A DNA stretch of 64,000 nt, taken from assembly GCF_003590875.1 (NCBI RefSeq), contig NZ_QYUN01000002.1:2852001-2916000 (forward strand), given 5' to 3'. The notes beneath the pieces were generated by a model. It had not been told where the DNA came from, did no database searches, and saw only the letters and a list, made by a program, of their open reading frames with translations. Below are positions 44,798-52,816 of the stretch, one piece after another; the first letter of the stretch is position 1, and every line of letters starts with the position of its first letter. The position numbers and the translations under genes are program-made. Source of the DNA: Noviherbaspirillum cavernae. Lineage in GTDB: Bacteria; Pseudomonadota; Gammaproteobacteria; Burkholderiales; Burkholderiaceae_D.

Positions 44798-45003
44798 AAC
44801 GATAGTGAAGCGCTGCGCTATGCGCGTTGTTGCCGTTCCGCTGTGAGCTGCCGAAGAAATGCGGCATGAAGCGGAAAAAGAAGCGCGACTTGTTTGAGCC
44901 GAAGGCGAGTTTGTCGCGCTTCCCGATTCATGCCGCATTTCTTCGGGAACCCGAAGGGCAGCGAGGTGCGGTCGCCTTTCTTTGGTTACTTTCTTTGGCG
45001 AGA

Positions 45004-46292
45004 TGTACAGACTCGGGACATGGGTAACAGATGTGCCGGGACATAGGTAACACATTTAATCGTCTCCTTTTGTCGTGCGCAAGTCGATCTGGCCGAAGCG
45101 ATGGTGCGCAAAGTACAGATCGAACACGCCGTCCTGCCGAGGATGCGGACGAGCCGCAATCGGATGCGTGTGCAAGGCATTGGAGACCCTGAAGCGGCGC
45201 CCCTGCACAACGATCTTGCCGTCCCACCCCACTACCTGTACCAGATCGCCATCGCGGTAATGAATCTCCGGCAATGTCTCCGGATAGACCCGCCGGCTGG
45301 GCCGGTAACGCGTCACCGGCGTGGCCAGTCCCAGCGCCTCATGCGGCCGTTCATGGTTGTACACTTGCCGCCAGCCATCGAACGCCTCCTGCGCCTCGTC
45401 CAGATCACGGAAGCATTGTCCTCGCAGCACTTCGCGCTTCAGGCTGCGATGGAAGCGTTCGTTCTTGCCATTGGTCTGCGGGTGCGCTGGACGACTATGG
45501 CTGATCTGGATGCCCAGCTGGATCAGCCAGATGGTCAGTCTGGTGATGCCGTGCTCATGTCGTGACGGGCTGCCCCAGGGGGAGCCGTTGTCGGCGTTGA
45601 TGCGGACCGGCATGCCATGGCGGCGAAACACATCCTGCAGTGCTGCCTGTACGTGTTCCCGGTTGGGGCGGGCACAGGCTGCAAGCGTCAGGTTGTAGCG
45701 CGAGTGGTCGTCAATGACGGTCAGCGGATGGCAGGTAGCCGAGGCCGTCTCGAAGCAGCCCTTGAAGTCCATTTGCCACAGATCGTTGGGTGCGGCATGC
45801 TCGAAACGTGTCCATGGCGTACTGTCTTCACTGGCCTGCGGATCGACCAGATGGTGCCGGTGCAGGATGCGAGTGATGGTGCTGGGTGTCGGGATGCCTT
45901 GATGGCCCAGATCGCGCAAGCGCCGCTGCAGCTTGCGTGCACCCCAGGCCGGATGTTCCTTGCGCAGTCCGACCACCAGCTCCTCGACGTCGGCATCCGT
46001 GCGCTGCGGGCTGTGCAATGGCCGGCGCGAGCGGTCAGCCATTCCGGCCAATCCCTCTTCGGCCACGCGGGCCAATAGCCTGTAGCCGGTCTTGCGGCTG
46101 ATGCCGAACTGCGCACATAGCGCACTCATGTTCACTCCCTCCTGACGGGCCAATGAGAGAAATTCCTGACGCAGAGTCATCGTGTCTATCGCTTTCCAGG
46201 ACATGGGTGGATGATCCTTCCGGCATCTTTGGGATACCGAAAGTGTTACCTATGTCCCGGCACAAGTGTCACCTATGTCTCCGGTCTATACA
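45004..46292. mobile_element. IS481-family insertion sequence, 1289 bp
   Basis: Ends are TGTACAGACT...(45004-45053) and the mirror of TGTATAGACC... (46243-46292), matching at 42 of 50 positions. The TGT...ACA termini and the repeated GGGACATRGGTAACA words are typical of IS481. One transposase gene fills it. GCGAGA stands directly outside both ends (44998-45003 and 46293-46298), a 6-bp target duplication. The element appears complete and possibly active. Confidence 0.9.
45056..46204 (-). CDS. IS481-family DDE transposase
   Basis: 382 residues. N-terminal helix-turn-helix (TLRQEFLSLARQEGVNMSAL, CAQFGISRKTGYRLLARVAE), then a retroviral-type integrase core: first Asp in NDLWQMDFKG, second Asp in RINADNGSPWG, and Glu in PQTNGKNERFHRSLKREVLR. 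It cuts and joins the element ends. GGAAGGA upstream of ATG 46204; ATG 46180 is a possible alternative. Intact, without frameshift. Confidence 0.92.
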   Translation of the reverse strand: MSWKAIDTMTLRQEFLSLARQEGVNMSALCAQFGISRKTGYRLLARVAEEGLAGMADRSRRPLHSPQRTDADVEELVVGLRKEHPAWGARKLQRRLRDLGHQGIPTPSTITRILHRHHLVDPQASEDSTPWTRFEHAAPNDLWQMDFKGCFETASATCHPLTVIDDHSRYNLTLAACARPNREHVQAALQDVFRRHGMPVRINADNGSPWGSPSRHEHGITRLTIWLIQLGIQISHSRPAHPQTNGKNERFHRSLKREVLRGQCFRDLDEAQEAFDGWRQVYNHERPHEALGLATPVTRYRPSRRVYPETLPEIHYRDGDLVQVVGWDGKIVVQGRRFRVSNALHTHPIAARPHPRQDGVFDLYFAHHRFGQIDLRTTKGDD

Positions 46293-46445
46293 GCGAGACA
46301 AAGAAAGTAACCGGCTGCCGGGCCGCCCCCGGCTTGCATCCACGAAGAGACACACCTATTACCAAAACAGGCAGTGTCAGCGGGTAGGAAAAATAGCGAC
46401 GAATGCAATCAGCGCGCTACCGACCACGCCACTGCCAACTTCATC

Positions 46446-46484
46446 AAAAAACAACGCCGTTCACCCCACAGGAGCGAACGGCGT
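46446..46484 (-). terminator. Terminator of the Bug-protein gene
   Basis: ACGCCGTTC (46454-46462) pairs perfectly with GAACGGCGT (46476-46484); on the minus strand the stem is followed by a T-rich run (46445-46453). It lies 39 bp after the stop codon. Confidence 0.75.
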
Positions 46485-46522
46485 CACATCATTCCCGAAA
46501 CGCGCCAACCGGCACATATCAC

Positions 46523-47506
46523 TCACTCCATCCTGATATTCGCCTGCTTGACGATCTGATCCCATTTGGTCCGTTCGCTCTTGATGAAGGCATCGAATTC
46601 AGCGGGCTTGCTGCCGATTGCGCGGACCCCGAGCGCAACCATCTTCTGCTCGACATCCGGCTCGCGCAGCGCCTTGGCGGTTTCTGCGCTGAGCCGTTCG
46701 ACGATCTGAGGCGGTGTCTTTGCCGGCGCCACGATGCCGAACCAGGACGACACCTGCAATTCCGGAATGCCAGCCTCGGTCGTTGTCGGCACATCCGGCA
46801 GCTGCGTCAGCCGGTGCGGGCCGGTCACCGCGAGTGCACGTAGTTTGCCGGACTTCAGATGCGACAGCAGTACCGGCGGATTCTCCAGCGCGCCGATGGT
46901 CGTGCCGGAAAGCAGGCTTTGCACGGCTTCGCCGCTGCCCTTGTAGGGGACATGCGTGAGCTTGATGTGGGCGGCGCGCTGGAACAGTTCCGCGCCGAGA
47001 TGCGGTGTGGTGCCGTTGCCGGCGGAGCCGAAGAAGGTCTTGTCTTCATTCTTCTTCGCATAGGCGATGAATTCCTGCAGGGTGTTTGCAGGCACCGACG
47101 CGTTGACCACGACCACCATCGGCATGTCCACCACCTGCGACACCGGCGCGAAGCTCTTCGCCGGATCGAATGACAGCTTCGGATAGAGACTGCCGTTGAT
47201 CGACAGGATGCCTGCGGACGACATCAAGAGCGTATAGCCATCCGGGTCCGCCTTCGCGACCACATCGGCGCCGATGTTGCCACCCGCGCCGGGACGGTTT
47301 TCGACAATGACGGGCGTGCCCAGCGATTTCGACAGCTTGTCGCCGACCAGCCGCGCCATGGTGTCGGCGACACCGCCCGGCGCGAACGGGGCGATCAGCT
47401 TGATCGGCTTGCTAGGATAGGTTTGTGCCGCCGCAGGCGCGGACAGCGAGAAGCCGGCTGCAAGCATCGCAAGGACCGACGCTGCCTTCATCATCGTTAC
47501 CTTCAT
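46523..47506 (-). CDS. Bug/TctC-family periplasmic solute-binding protein
   Basis: 327 residues. Signal peptide (MMKAASVLAMLAAGFSLSAP, cleaved near AAAQTYPS), then the family opening YPSKPIKLIAPFAPGGVADT, ENRPGAGGNIGADVVAKADP, and VPYKGSGEAVQSLLSG. Bug proteins bind carboxylates and amides and are greatly expanded in Burkholderiales; many lack a linked tripartite transporter, as here. GGAGAG precedes ATG 47506. Its location behind the benzoylformate decarboxylase-like gene suggests an aromatic or 2-oxo acid ligand. Confidence 0.9.
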   Translation of the reverse strand: MKVTMMKAASVLAMLAAGFSLSAPAAAQTYPSKPIKLIAPFAPGGVADTMARLVGDKLSKSLGTPVIVENRPGAGGNIGADVVAKADPDGYTLLMSSAGILSINGSLYPKLSFDPAKSFAPVSQVVDMPMVVVVNASVPANTLQEFIAYAKKNEDKTFFGSAGNGTTPHLGAELFQRAAHIKLTHVPYKGSGEAVQSLLSGTTIGALENPPVLLSHLKSGKLRALAVTGPHRLTQLPDVPTTTEAGIPELQVSSWFGIVAPAKTPPQIVERLSAETAKALREPDVEQKMVALGVRAIGSKPAEFDAFIKSERTKWDQIVKQANIRME

Positions 47507-47586
47507 GTCTCTCTCCTCTGTTGTTTGTTTATTTGCACGCACCCGACAGCCGCCGTCGCGGCGCTGCCGGACAAACCCTCTTCACA

Positions 47587-49221
47587 TCACGCCACCTCTA
47601 TTTCCACCAGTATCGGCACCGGCGAGCGCAGCGCCTGCACCAGTGTGTCGCGCAGTTCTTCCGCGCGTTCCACATGCACCGCCGCGCAGCCCTGCCCGCG
47701 TGCCAGCGCCACGAAGTCGATGTCGGGCAGGTCGGTGCCTTCCAGCGTATCGCCGGGCTTGAAGCCGAACACCGGCGCAAACTCCTGCAGCGCGGCATAG
47801 CGTCGGTTCTTCAGGATCAGGAAGGTGATCGGCAGGTGATGCTGTGCCGCGCTCCACAGAGCCTGGATCGAGTACAGGCTGGAACCGTCACCGACGAGAC
47901 CGATCACCTTCCTGTCGCGCTTGGCCATGGCAACGCCCACGGCCGCCGGCAAGCCGTAGCCGAGTCCGCCGCTGCACATGGTATAGAAAGTCTCGCTGCG
48001 CAGAATCGGCAGATAGTTGTGCATCACGGGACGGGAACTGGGTGCTTCCTCGACCACGATGTGGTCCGGACTGCGCACCTCGGCCAGCATCTGCAGCACA
48101 TAGGCCACCGACATACGCTCGCCTGCTTGCGGCGGTTCGGCGCGCGGGCGAGGCGCGCGTGGCGGCGGCAAGGGACGTGCCTTCGGCGTCGGGCGGGACA
48201 GCAGATCAAGCAGGGAAAGGCGGATGCTGCCGACTGCCGCCGTGCCGACCGGCGCCCATGCGGCGATGGCAGGGTCGTCGATCAACTGGCCCAGCGCAGC
48301 CCCGGCCGGCAGATGCGGCCCCTGCCCTTCCACGTGATAGGTGAATGCCGGCGCACCGACGACGAGAATGAAGTCGTGGCCGTCGAGCAGACTGACGATC
48401 TTCTCGCGCATGGCCGGCAGGAAGCCCGCGAACAAACGATGATCCTCGGGAAAGCCGCAGCGGCCCGACATCGGGGCAACGAACACGCGGGCGTTGTGCC
48501 GCTCCGCGAGCTGCACTGCCTGATCCCAGGCATGGCCGCGATCCACGGCTGCGCCGATCACCATGGCCGGACGTTCGCTGCGGTCGAGCGCGCTGCCGAT
48601 CTGTTCGAGCACGGCGGGATCGGGCCGCGATTCGGTGCTGACGACGCGCGGCGTCACCAGTTCCGCCGGCTTTTCCCAGTCGTCGGAAGGGACCGATACC
48701 AGCACCGGGCCGCGCGGCTCCTGCATGGCGACGTAATAGGCGCGCGCAATCGCCAGCGGCACATCCTCGGCACGCGCCGGCTCGCAGCTCCACTTGACAT
48801 AGGGCTTGGGCAATTCGGTCGCCTGGCTGGAAAACAGGAAGGGCTCGAACGGCAGTATCGAACGCGCCTGCTGGCCGGCAGTGATCACCAGCGGCGTACG
48901 GTTCTTCCAGGCAGTGAAGATGCTGCCCATCGCGTGGCCGACGCCGGCGGCGGAGTGCAGGTTGACGAAGGCGGCGTTGCGGGTGGCCTGCGCATGGCCG
49001 TCGGCCATGCCGACCGCGACCGATTCCTGCAGGCCGAGCACGTAGCGGAAATCCTCGGGAAAGTTCAGGAACAGCCCCAGCTCGGTCGAACCGGGGTTGC
49101 CGAAAATGGAAGTCATGCCGAACTTGCGCAGCAGGTCGATGACGGCATCGCGAACGGTGGTACTAACGACGGTTGTGGCAGATGTGGCGGGTATGGCGGA
49201 TGGTGCGCTGGACGGCAGCAT
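47587..49221 (-). CDS. mdlC: ThDP-dependent benzoylformate decarboxylase-like enzyme
   Basis: 544 residues. Thiamine-diphosphate fold with FGNPGSTELGLFLNFPEDFR, Glu66 (GLQESVAVGMADG), and the cofactor motif GDGSSLYSIQALWSAAQHHL. Residues equivalent to the Pseudomonas putida benzoylformate decarboxylase catalytic set are present: Ser45, His89 (NLHSAAG) and His296 (FTYHVEG). It should decarboxylate an aromatic 2-oxo acid to the aldehyde; the substrate pocket may differ. AGGAGA before ATG 49221 fixes the start. Divergent from a LysR gene; the Bug gene follows 80 bp downstream. Confidence 0.8.
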   Translation of the reverse strand: MLPSSAPSAIPATSATTVVSTTVRDAVIDLLRKFGMTSIFGNPGSTELGLFLNFPEDFRYVLGLQESVAVGMADGHAQATRNAAFVNLHSAAGVGHAMGSIFTAWKNRTPLVITAGQQARSILPFEPFLFSSQATELPKPYVKWSCEPARAEDVPLAIARAYYVAMQEPRGPVLVSVPSDDWEKPAELVTPRVVSTESRPDPAVLEQIGSALDRSERPAMVIGAAVDRGHAWDQAVQLAERHNARVFVAPMSGRCGFPEDHRLFAGFLPAMREKIVSLLDGHDFILVVGAPAFTYHVEGQGPHLPAGAALGQLIDDPAIAAWAPVGTAAVGSIRLSLLDLLSRPTPKARPLPPPRAPRPRAEPPQAGERMSVAYVLQMLAEVRSPDHIVVEEAPSSRPVMHNYLPILRSETFYTMCSGGLGYGLPAAVGVAMAKRDRKVIGLVGDGSSLYSIQALWSAAQHHLPITFLILKNRRYAALQEFAPVFGFKPGDTLEGTDLPDIDFVALARGQGCAAVHVERAEELRDTLVQALRSPVPILVEIEVA

Positions 49222-49337
49222 GACAATCTCCTTGAATATGGCGCGCGGCATCGCGCCGCGCATTATTTACAAGAAGTATCGCCAATTCCGACTTGTCGCA
49301 GAATTGCTTTTTCAGGACGAAGTCATTACATTTCGGT

Positions 49338-50279
49338 ATGACTTTGGACGGACGACAACTCTCGGCGTTTCTCGCCGTCGTGACCCACGGCAGCCTGGGG
49401 CGCGCTGCGGAGATGCTCCATATCACCCAGCCCGCACTCAGCCGGATCATCAAGCGGCTGGAGACGCAGGTCGGCGCCCCGCTGTTCGAGCGCAACGCCA
49501 AGGGCATGCTGCTGACCGCCATCGGTCAGGCATTGCTGCCGCGCGCGACGCTGATGCAGCGCGAGGCCGAGCATGCGATGGAGGAAATCAATGCCCTGCG
49601 CGGCCTGGCAAAGGGCACGATCAAGGTTGGCTCCATCGGCAGCGTGGCGAGCCACATCCTGCCGCTGGCGGTGGACCGCGTGCTGACGCGCTGGCCGAAT
49701 CTGCGGGTGCACATCATCGAAGGGGTGTGGGACCGGCTGGCGGAAGCGCTGATCCGGCACGAAATCGATCTGGCGCTGGGTGTCGCCATGCCGATGCCGG
49801 AAAGCGAAGAGATCGCCACGATCACCGATTGCCGCTGGGAAGACAGCAGCTACGTGGTGGCCTCATTGACGCATCCGTTGCGGCAGCAGAGGAAATCGAC
49901 GCTCGCCGACACCCTGCACCACCGCTGGGCCACCATGCCGGAGGGAACCGCGCCTTTCGAGGAGATGCGGCACATGTTCAGGTCGCACGGCCTTCCGCTG
50001 CCGAGCGTGGCGGTCGAAACGCGCTCGATCGTGGTCCTGAAGAACCTGGTGGCGAACGCCGGCTTCCTGAGCTGGATGTCGCAGCCGATGTACGAGGCGG
50101 AAAGCAAGGCCGGCCTGATCGATTCGTTGACGATTCCCGGCGTCGCGGCCTCGCGCAGCCTGACCGCCTTTCGCCGCCGCGAAGGCATCCTGCCGGGGCC
50201 GGCGGCCAGGCTGCTGGAGGAATTGCGGCACATCACGTCCGGCCCGCCGCGCAAGCGCAGCGGATCTTCGGTGGAATGA
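49338..50279 (+). CDS. LysR-family transcriptional regulator
   Basis: 313 residues. N-terminal helix-turn-helix (LDGRQLSAFLAVVTHGSLGR, AAEMLHITQPALSRIIKRLE) and a ligand-binding domain (GTIKVGSIGSVASHILPLAV onwards). It diverges from the mdlC-like gene with 116 bp between, so it is the expected activator of mdlC and the Bug gene. Start at ATG 49338 directly before the conserved MTLDGRQLSAF; a TTG at 49293 is in frame but lacks support. Confidence 0.88.
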   Translation: MTLDGRQLSAFLAVVTHGSLGRAAEMLHITQPALSRIIKRLETQVGAPLFERNAKGMLLTAIGQALLPRATLMQREAEHAMEEINALRGLAKGTIKVGSIGSVASHILPLAVDRVLTRWPNLRVHIIEGVWDRLAEALIRHEIDLALGVAMPMPESEEIATITDCRWEDSSYVVASLTHPLRQQRKSTLADTLHHRWATMPEGTAPFEEMRHMFRSHGLPLPSVAVETRSIVVLKNLVANAGFLSWMSQPMYEAESKAGLIDSLTIPGVAASRSLTAFRRREGILPGPAARLLEELRHITSGPPRKRSGSSVE

Positions 50280-50293
50280 CGCACTGCCTCGCC

Positions 50294-51904
50294 TCAGGCA
50301 TCCTTCAGCAATCTGCGCAACACCTTGCCGGTCCCGGTCGCGGGCAATTCATTGCGGAACTCGACCGTGCGCGGCACCTTGTAGGTTGACATCTGCTCGC
50401 GGCTCCAGGCGATGATGTCGTCCGCCGAGGTGGATGCGGCGTGGTCCGGCTTCAGCACGATCACCGCCTTGATGACTTCGCCCTTGTTCGGATCGGGCAC
50501 GCCGATCACCGCTGCCTGCTTCACCGCCGGATGCTTGATGAGGATGCTTTCGACCTCTTCCGGAAACACGCTGTAGCCCGATACCTTGATCATTTCCTTG
50601 AAGCGGCCGGAAAAGGTCAGATAGCCGTCCGCATCGAGCGAGCCCATGTCGCCGGTGTATATCCAGCCGTCTCGCAGGGTGGCGGCGGTGGCGTCCGGCT
50701 TGTTCCAGTAACCCTTGAAGTTGCCCGCGCTGCGCACCGTGATCTCGCCCATCTCTCCTGGCGCGACCGCCTTCCCCGTGGACTGATCGACGATGCGGCA
50801 TTCGACGCCCGGCATCGGCCTGCCCTGCGTGCCCCACTTGATCGCATCGCGCGGCGTATAGGTGTCGCAGGTATGCGATTCCGACAGGCCGTACGCTGCC
50901 TCGAAGGTTTCGCATCCGCCGGTGAATTGCCGCCACTGTTGCGCCAGCGGCTCGGTCAGCGTGACGCCGAAGCTGGTGCAGGGATTGATGCGCAGGGATT
51001 GCAGATTGAATTTCTTCGCATCGGGGACCTGCATCACCGCGACATTCATCGGGACGGTGCTGTACCAGTTCGTGAGCTTGTAGCTGTCGATGGCCTGCAG
51101 TACCGTCAGCGGATCGAAGCGGTACATGAGCACCGTTGTCGCGCCACTGTAAATGGTGACGTTGATGCCCATGAGCATGCCGGCGATGTGATACAGGGGA
51201 GCAACCGCAAGCAGCATGGCGCCGTTCTCGACACTGCCGGCATGGGTCGCGCAGGCCGTCTTGAACAAGGCGTTGCGGTAGGTCAGCATCGCGCCCTTGG
51301 GCATGCCGGTGGTGCCGGATGTGTAAGTCATGAGCGCCACATCGTCCATCGACAGTTCCGGCACGGGCGGCGTTTCATGCACGTCGTTCAAGGCATCGAG
51401 GAAATCCAGCGTGTCTGCATGACGGACCTTTTCCGTGCAAATTTCCGACAGAACATCGATCGTCGGCTGCGCGGGCAGGAAGTCGGAGTAGCTGGTCAGA
51501 AAGACATGCCGCAGCCGGGTCTTGTCGAGCACTTCCGCCACCACGGGATAGAGATTGTCCGCAGCGACAATCACCTCCGCGCCCAGATCGCCGACCTGGT
51601 ATTCCAGCTCGTGCTTCTTGAACAAGGGGCTGCAAGGACTGACGATGGCGCCCAGCTTCTGGATGCCGAAATGCGCGATCACGTATTGCGGACAGTTTTG
51701 CAAGAACAAGACGACGCGGTCGCCCTTCTTCACGCCGATGCCGTGCAGCTTCGCGGCAAACCGGTCGCTGAGATCGTCCAGCTCACGGTACGACAATGAC
51801 CTGCCGTACCAGATATACACGGGCTTGTCCGGCTGCGCATGGGCATGCTGCCGCAGATACTCGTGCAAGGGCTTTTCCCCGTCACGGTAAGGGATCGCGT
51901 CCAT
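50294..51904 (-). CDS. Acyl-CoA synthetase (AMP-forming), substrate unknown
   Basis: 536 residues, ANL superfamily. P-loop-like motif YTSGTTGMPKGA at 194-205, AAYGLSESHT (A5 region), GWIYTGDMGSLDADGYLTF (hinge A8) and the catalytic C-terminal Lys in TGTGKVLRRLLKDA. It activates a carboxylic acid with ATP and CoA. The long-chain ligase branch or FadD13-like medium-chain/aromatic acids are possible. GGAGA before ATG 51904 fixes the start; the frame runs open far upstream without meaning. Divergent from a TetR gene with two shared operators. Confidence 0.85.
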   Translation of the reverse strand: MDAIPYRDGEKPLHEYLRQHAHAQPDKPVYIWYGRSLSYRELDDLSDRFAAKLHGIGVKKGDRVVLFLQNCPQYVIAHFGIQKLGAIVSPCSPLFKKHELEYQVGDLGAEVIVAADNLYPVVAEVLDKTRLRHVFLTSYSDFLPAQPTIDVLSEICTEKVRHADTLDFLDALNDVHETPPVPELSMDDVALMTYTSGTTGMPKGAMLTYRNALFKTACATHAGSVENGAMLLAVAPLYHIAGMLMGINVTIYSGATTVLMYRFDPLTVLQAIDSYKLTNWYSTVPMNVAVMQVPDAKKFNLQSLRINPCTSFGVTLTEPLAQQWRQFTGGCETFEAAYGLSESHTCDTYTPRDAIKWGTQGRPMPGVECRIVDQSTGKAVAPGEMGEITVRSAGNFKGYWNKPDATAATLRDGWIYTGDMGSLDADGYLTFSGRFKEMIKVSGYSVFPEEVESILIKHPAVKQAAVIGVPDPNKGEVIKAVIVLKPDHAASTSADDIIAWSREQMSTYKVPRTVEFRNELPATGTGKVLRRLLKDA

Positions 51905-52010
51905 GTCTTTGTCTCCTTTTTTGGTATCGACTTGCGAACATGAGCATGTCACCTGCAGCGGCCGTTTGCCTTGCGCTAAAGCAAATGCGACAGTCCTGCA
52001 AACAATCATA

Positions 52011-52022
52011 TACCAGCCGGTA
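52011..52022. promoter_or_regulatory. Probable TetR operator 1
   Basis: TACCAGCCGGTA, a near-palindrome related to TACCAGCTGGTA. It lies 107 bp before the ligase start and 57 bp before the tetR start. Its centre is exactly 21 bp from that of operator 2, so two dimers would sit on the same face of the DNA. Confidence 0.7.
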
Positions 52023-52031
52023 GAATTTTTA

Positions 52032-52043
52032 TACCTGCTGGTA
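52032..52043. promoter_or_regulatory. Probable TetR operator 2
   Basis: TACCTGCTGGTA, the second related site, 36 bp before the tetR start codon. The outer halves ATATACCAGC and GCTGGTATAT of the two sites are perfect mirrors of each other, so the pair also forms one larger inverted repeat. Confidence 0.7.
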
Positions 52044-52078
52044 TATTCTGGCGAAAATCCTCCTGACATCGGCAACTC

Positions 52079-52729
52079 ATGGCAATAAAGACAGCAACCC
52101 GGCAGCGCCAATCCATTGCGGACGGCGTTCGCGACCAGAAGCGGGAGCACATCCTGGAAGTCGCGGAGAACCTGTTCTTCCGGCAAGGCTATGCCGGCAC
52201 GACCATCTCCGGCATCGTCGAGCACCTGGGCGTCACCAAGCCGTACCTGTACTACTACTTCGGCAGCAAGAGCGACATCTATGAAACGCTGTGCTGGCAG
52301 GCTTCCAACGCCTGTCTGACCGCGATGCACTTCGAGGCCGATGACGCGCGGCCGGCGATCGAGAAGCTGCGCGAAGGTCTGCACCGCTTCGCCAGCGCGA
52401 ACGTCACGCATTTCAAGTCGGGCACCTTCTACTACCGCGACAGCAGCCCGCTGCAACCTGCGCTGCTGAAGCGGCTGCGCCTGCTGTCGCGCCGCTTCTA
52501 CGACGAATTGAGCGAAACACTGGAGCAGGCGCGGCAAGACGGCGACCTCGATTTCGAGAACACCAGGCTGACGGCACGCGCCATCGGCAGCGTCGCCGGC
52601 TTCATGTACACCTGGTACGACCCGGATGGCAGCATCGCCCCGGAGGAAATGGCCGACCAGTTGTCGCACATTCTTCTGAAGATCGCCGGCGAAAAGAGCA
52701 ACAGGAAAGGCAGTCGAAAACACAGTTGA
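52079..52729 (+). CDS. TetR-family regulator
   Basis: 216 residues. N-terminal DNA-binding domain: ILEVAENLFFRQGYAGTTIS, GIVEHLGVTKPYLYYYFGSK. The ligand domain is helical; the opening and 'GVTKPYLYYYF.SK' resemble regulators of fatty-acid or CoA-ester degradation genes. Divergent from the acyl-CoA ligase, upstream of the binding protein and fused carboxylase; the ligand is probably an acyl-CoA formed by this set. Confidence 0.88.
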   Translation: MAIKTATRQRQSIADGVRDQKREHILEVAENLFFRQGYAGTTISGIVEHLGVTKPYLYYYFGSKSDIYETLCWQASNACLTAMHFEADDARPAIEKLREGLHRFASANVTHFKSGTFYYRDSSPLQPALLKRLRLLSRRFYDELSETLEQARQDGDLDFENTRLTARAIGSVAGFMYTWYDPDGSIAPEEMADQLSHILLKIAGEKSNRKGSRKHS

Positions 52730-52816
52730 TTCAGCAACCTGCAGCAGATGGACGGGCTTGAGGAAGCACCTCTTGCGGCCCGCAAACTTCAACCAAGAGA
52801 GAAGCAAGGAGACATC

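Larger units (their letters stand above)
44828..46347. repeat. Structured dispersed repeat, copy 2, split by an IS481-type element
   Basis: Left part 44828-44997 plus loop, right part 46293-46347. Long hairpin 44851-44946 has the same plan as copy 1 (24-bp outer stem with one mismatch, 5-base bulge, 10-bp inner stem, 23-base loop TTGTTTGAGCC...GGCGAGTTT). It is followed by CCC-GAA-GGG and the stem ACTTTCTTTG (44988-44997) whose partner CAAAGAAAGT is at 46299-46308 beyond the insertion. Removing the IS and one GCGAGA restores a copy like 41918-42146. Confidence 0.75.

Noticed and set aside
47425..49341. 638-codon plus-strand frame opposite the benzoylformate decarboxylase-like gene
   Set aside because: Antisense shadow; no start site, no motif, and the minus-strand gene has catalytic residues in place.
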